Source: Synechococcales cyanobacterium PMM_0085
GTDB taxonomy: Bacteria; Cyanobacteriota; Cyanobacteriia; Elainellales; Elainellaceae
Assembly: GCA_949127705.1 (NCBI GenBank)
Contig: CASBQJ010000244.1
Coordinates: 1-13,610 of the forward strand
Reading direction: 5' to 3'
DNA: 13,610 nucleotides
Of this stretch, positions 13,252 through 13,610 are shown in pieces. A program made the translations under genes and the position numbers. The first letter of the stretch is position 1. The number at the start of each line of letters is the position of its first letter. Below the pieces are notes generated by a model that saw nothing but the letters and a program-made list of their open reading frames with translations, made no database searches and was not told the origin of the DNA.

Positions 13252-13610
13252 TCAATTATTTTGAATTGATTCAAACTCTCTTGCCAGCAGCAGCCCACTG
13301 CGATTAATTTCAGGAGTATAAGGAGTAGAGTGGCTTCTAGAGCCATTGGCCACAATGCCGATCAAGTTTAGCTTGCTGAGCCGCTCTACAGCCTGCGTCA
13401 AATCTGCCTGCGTGACTCGGTCAAGCCGTCCTACTAAAATGCTGCCATTGCATAATGAAGCCACCTGAACGGCATCTACCATCCCCAAAACGGGCGGCGT
13501 ATCGATCAGCACCAGATCGTAGCGGGATGTAAACATGGTGATTAAATCTTTCATCCGCTTTGAACTCAGCAACTTAACTGGATCAGGCGATTCACTTCCA
13601 GCCGTTAGCA
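13252..13610 (-). CDS. BY-kinase-type exopolysaccharide tyrosine kinase, C-terminal part
   Basis: The frame is open to the window edge (13610) and ends with TGA at 13254-13252; 118 residues are seen. LTAGSESPDPVKLLSSKRM is the typical stretch 'LxxGxxxPNPxELLxS' between Walker A and Walker B of CpsD/CapB/Wzc-type bacterial tyrosine kinases. The Walker B motif is YDLVLIDTPPVLG, followed by VDAVQVASLCNGSILVGRL and the closing strand IGIVANGS. Walker A lies outside the window. There is no C-terminal tyrosine cluster (the end is SGLLLAREFESIQNN with one Tyr in SHSTPYTPE), unlike classical Wzc. These kinases control polymer length in capsule or exopolysaccharide export. The first ATG of the visible part is internal. 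The gene converges on the dehydrogenase gene with only 10 bases between their stop codons. Confidence 0.88.
   Translation of the reverse strand, partial: LTAGSESPDPVKLLSSKRMKDLITMFTSRYDLVLIDTPPVLGMVDAVQVASLCNGSILVGRLDRVTQADLTQAVERLSKLNLIGIVANGSRSHSTPYTPEINRSGLLLAREFESIQNN

Overview
The window looks like chromosomal DNA of a filamentous-type cyanobacterium. The octamer GCGATCGC (HIP1, a cyanobacterial hallmark) occurs at least 18 times by eye. The proteins (PerR beside a type-II peroxiredoxin, glutathione reductase with the redox motif CVNRGC, a GAF-rich soluble histidine kinase) also read as cyanobacterial, as do the dispersed palindromic repeats. Genus cannot be fixed from the sequence alone. 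No tRNA, rRNA, CRISPR array or intact insertion sequence was seen.

Layout. (1) 1-266: the 3' end of a ParB-like gene on the plus strand, then about 310 bp without an intact gene that includes a possible frameshifted coding remnant. (2) 577-2652, minus: a soluble GAF-GAF-HisKA-HATPase histidine kinase with no response regulator beside it. (3) 2653-3303: about 650 bp with no gene, ending in a cruciform-forming repeat. (4) 3304-3705, minus: a conserved-looking small protein of unknown function. (5) 3860-6614: an oxidative-stress block with glutathione reductase (minus), a type-II peroxiredoxin (minus) and a divergent PerR-type regulator (plus). A symmetrical PerR-box-like palindrome lies on the -10 element of the peroxiredoxin promoter. 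(6) 6669-7751, minus: a lipoprotein with a clan GH-A glycoside-hydrolase-like fold. (7) 7752-8620: about 870 bp of decayed DNA with the tail of a NarL/LuxR-type regulator gene, unidentified coding-like fragments and three strong hairpins. (8) 8621-13241: two divergent gene groups, a minus pair (DUF2993-like then DUF2231-like membrane protein) and a plus series (SDR oxidoreductase, membrane-anchored SRPBCC protein, zinc-dependent formaldehyde-dehydrogenase-like alcohol dehydrogenase). (9) 13252-13610, minus: the C-terminal end of a BY-kinase-type exopolysaccharide tyrosine kinase, converging on the dehydrogenase gene with a 10 bp gap.

How they may work together. Region 5 is a compact peroxide defence unit: PerR senses peroxide, the type-II peroxiredoxin reduces it with glutathione or glutaredoxin as probable electron donor, and glutathione reductase regenerates glutathione with NADPH. 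Region 8 combines two NAD(P)-dependent oxidoreductases with lipid-binding-like and membrane proteins. This suggests a membrane or stress-related role, but no substrate can be read from the sequence. The most noteworthy observations are the palindrome/promoter overlap, the decayed and repeat-rich 7.75-8.6 kb interval, and a hairpin repeat shared between 8531-8566 and 11992-12023.
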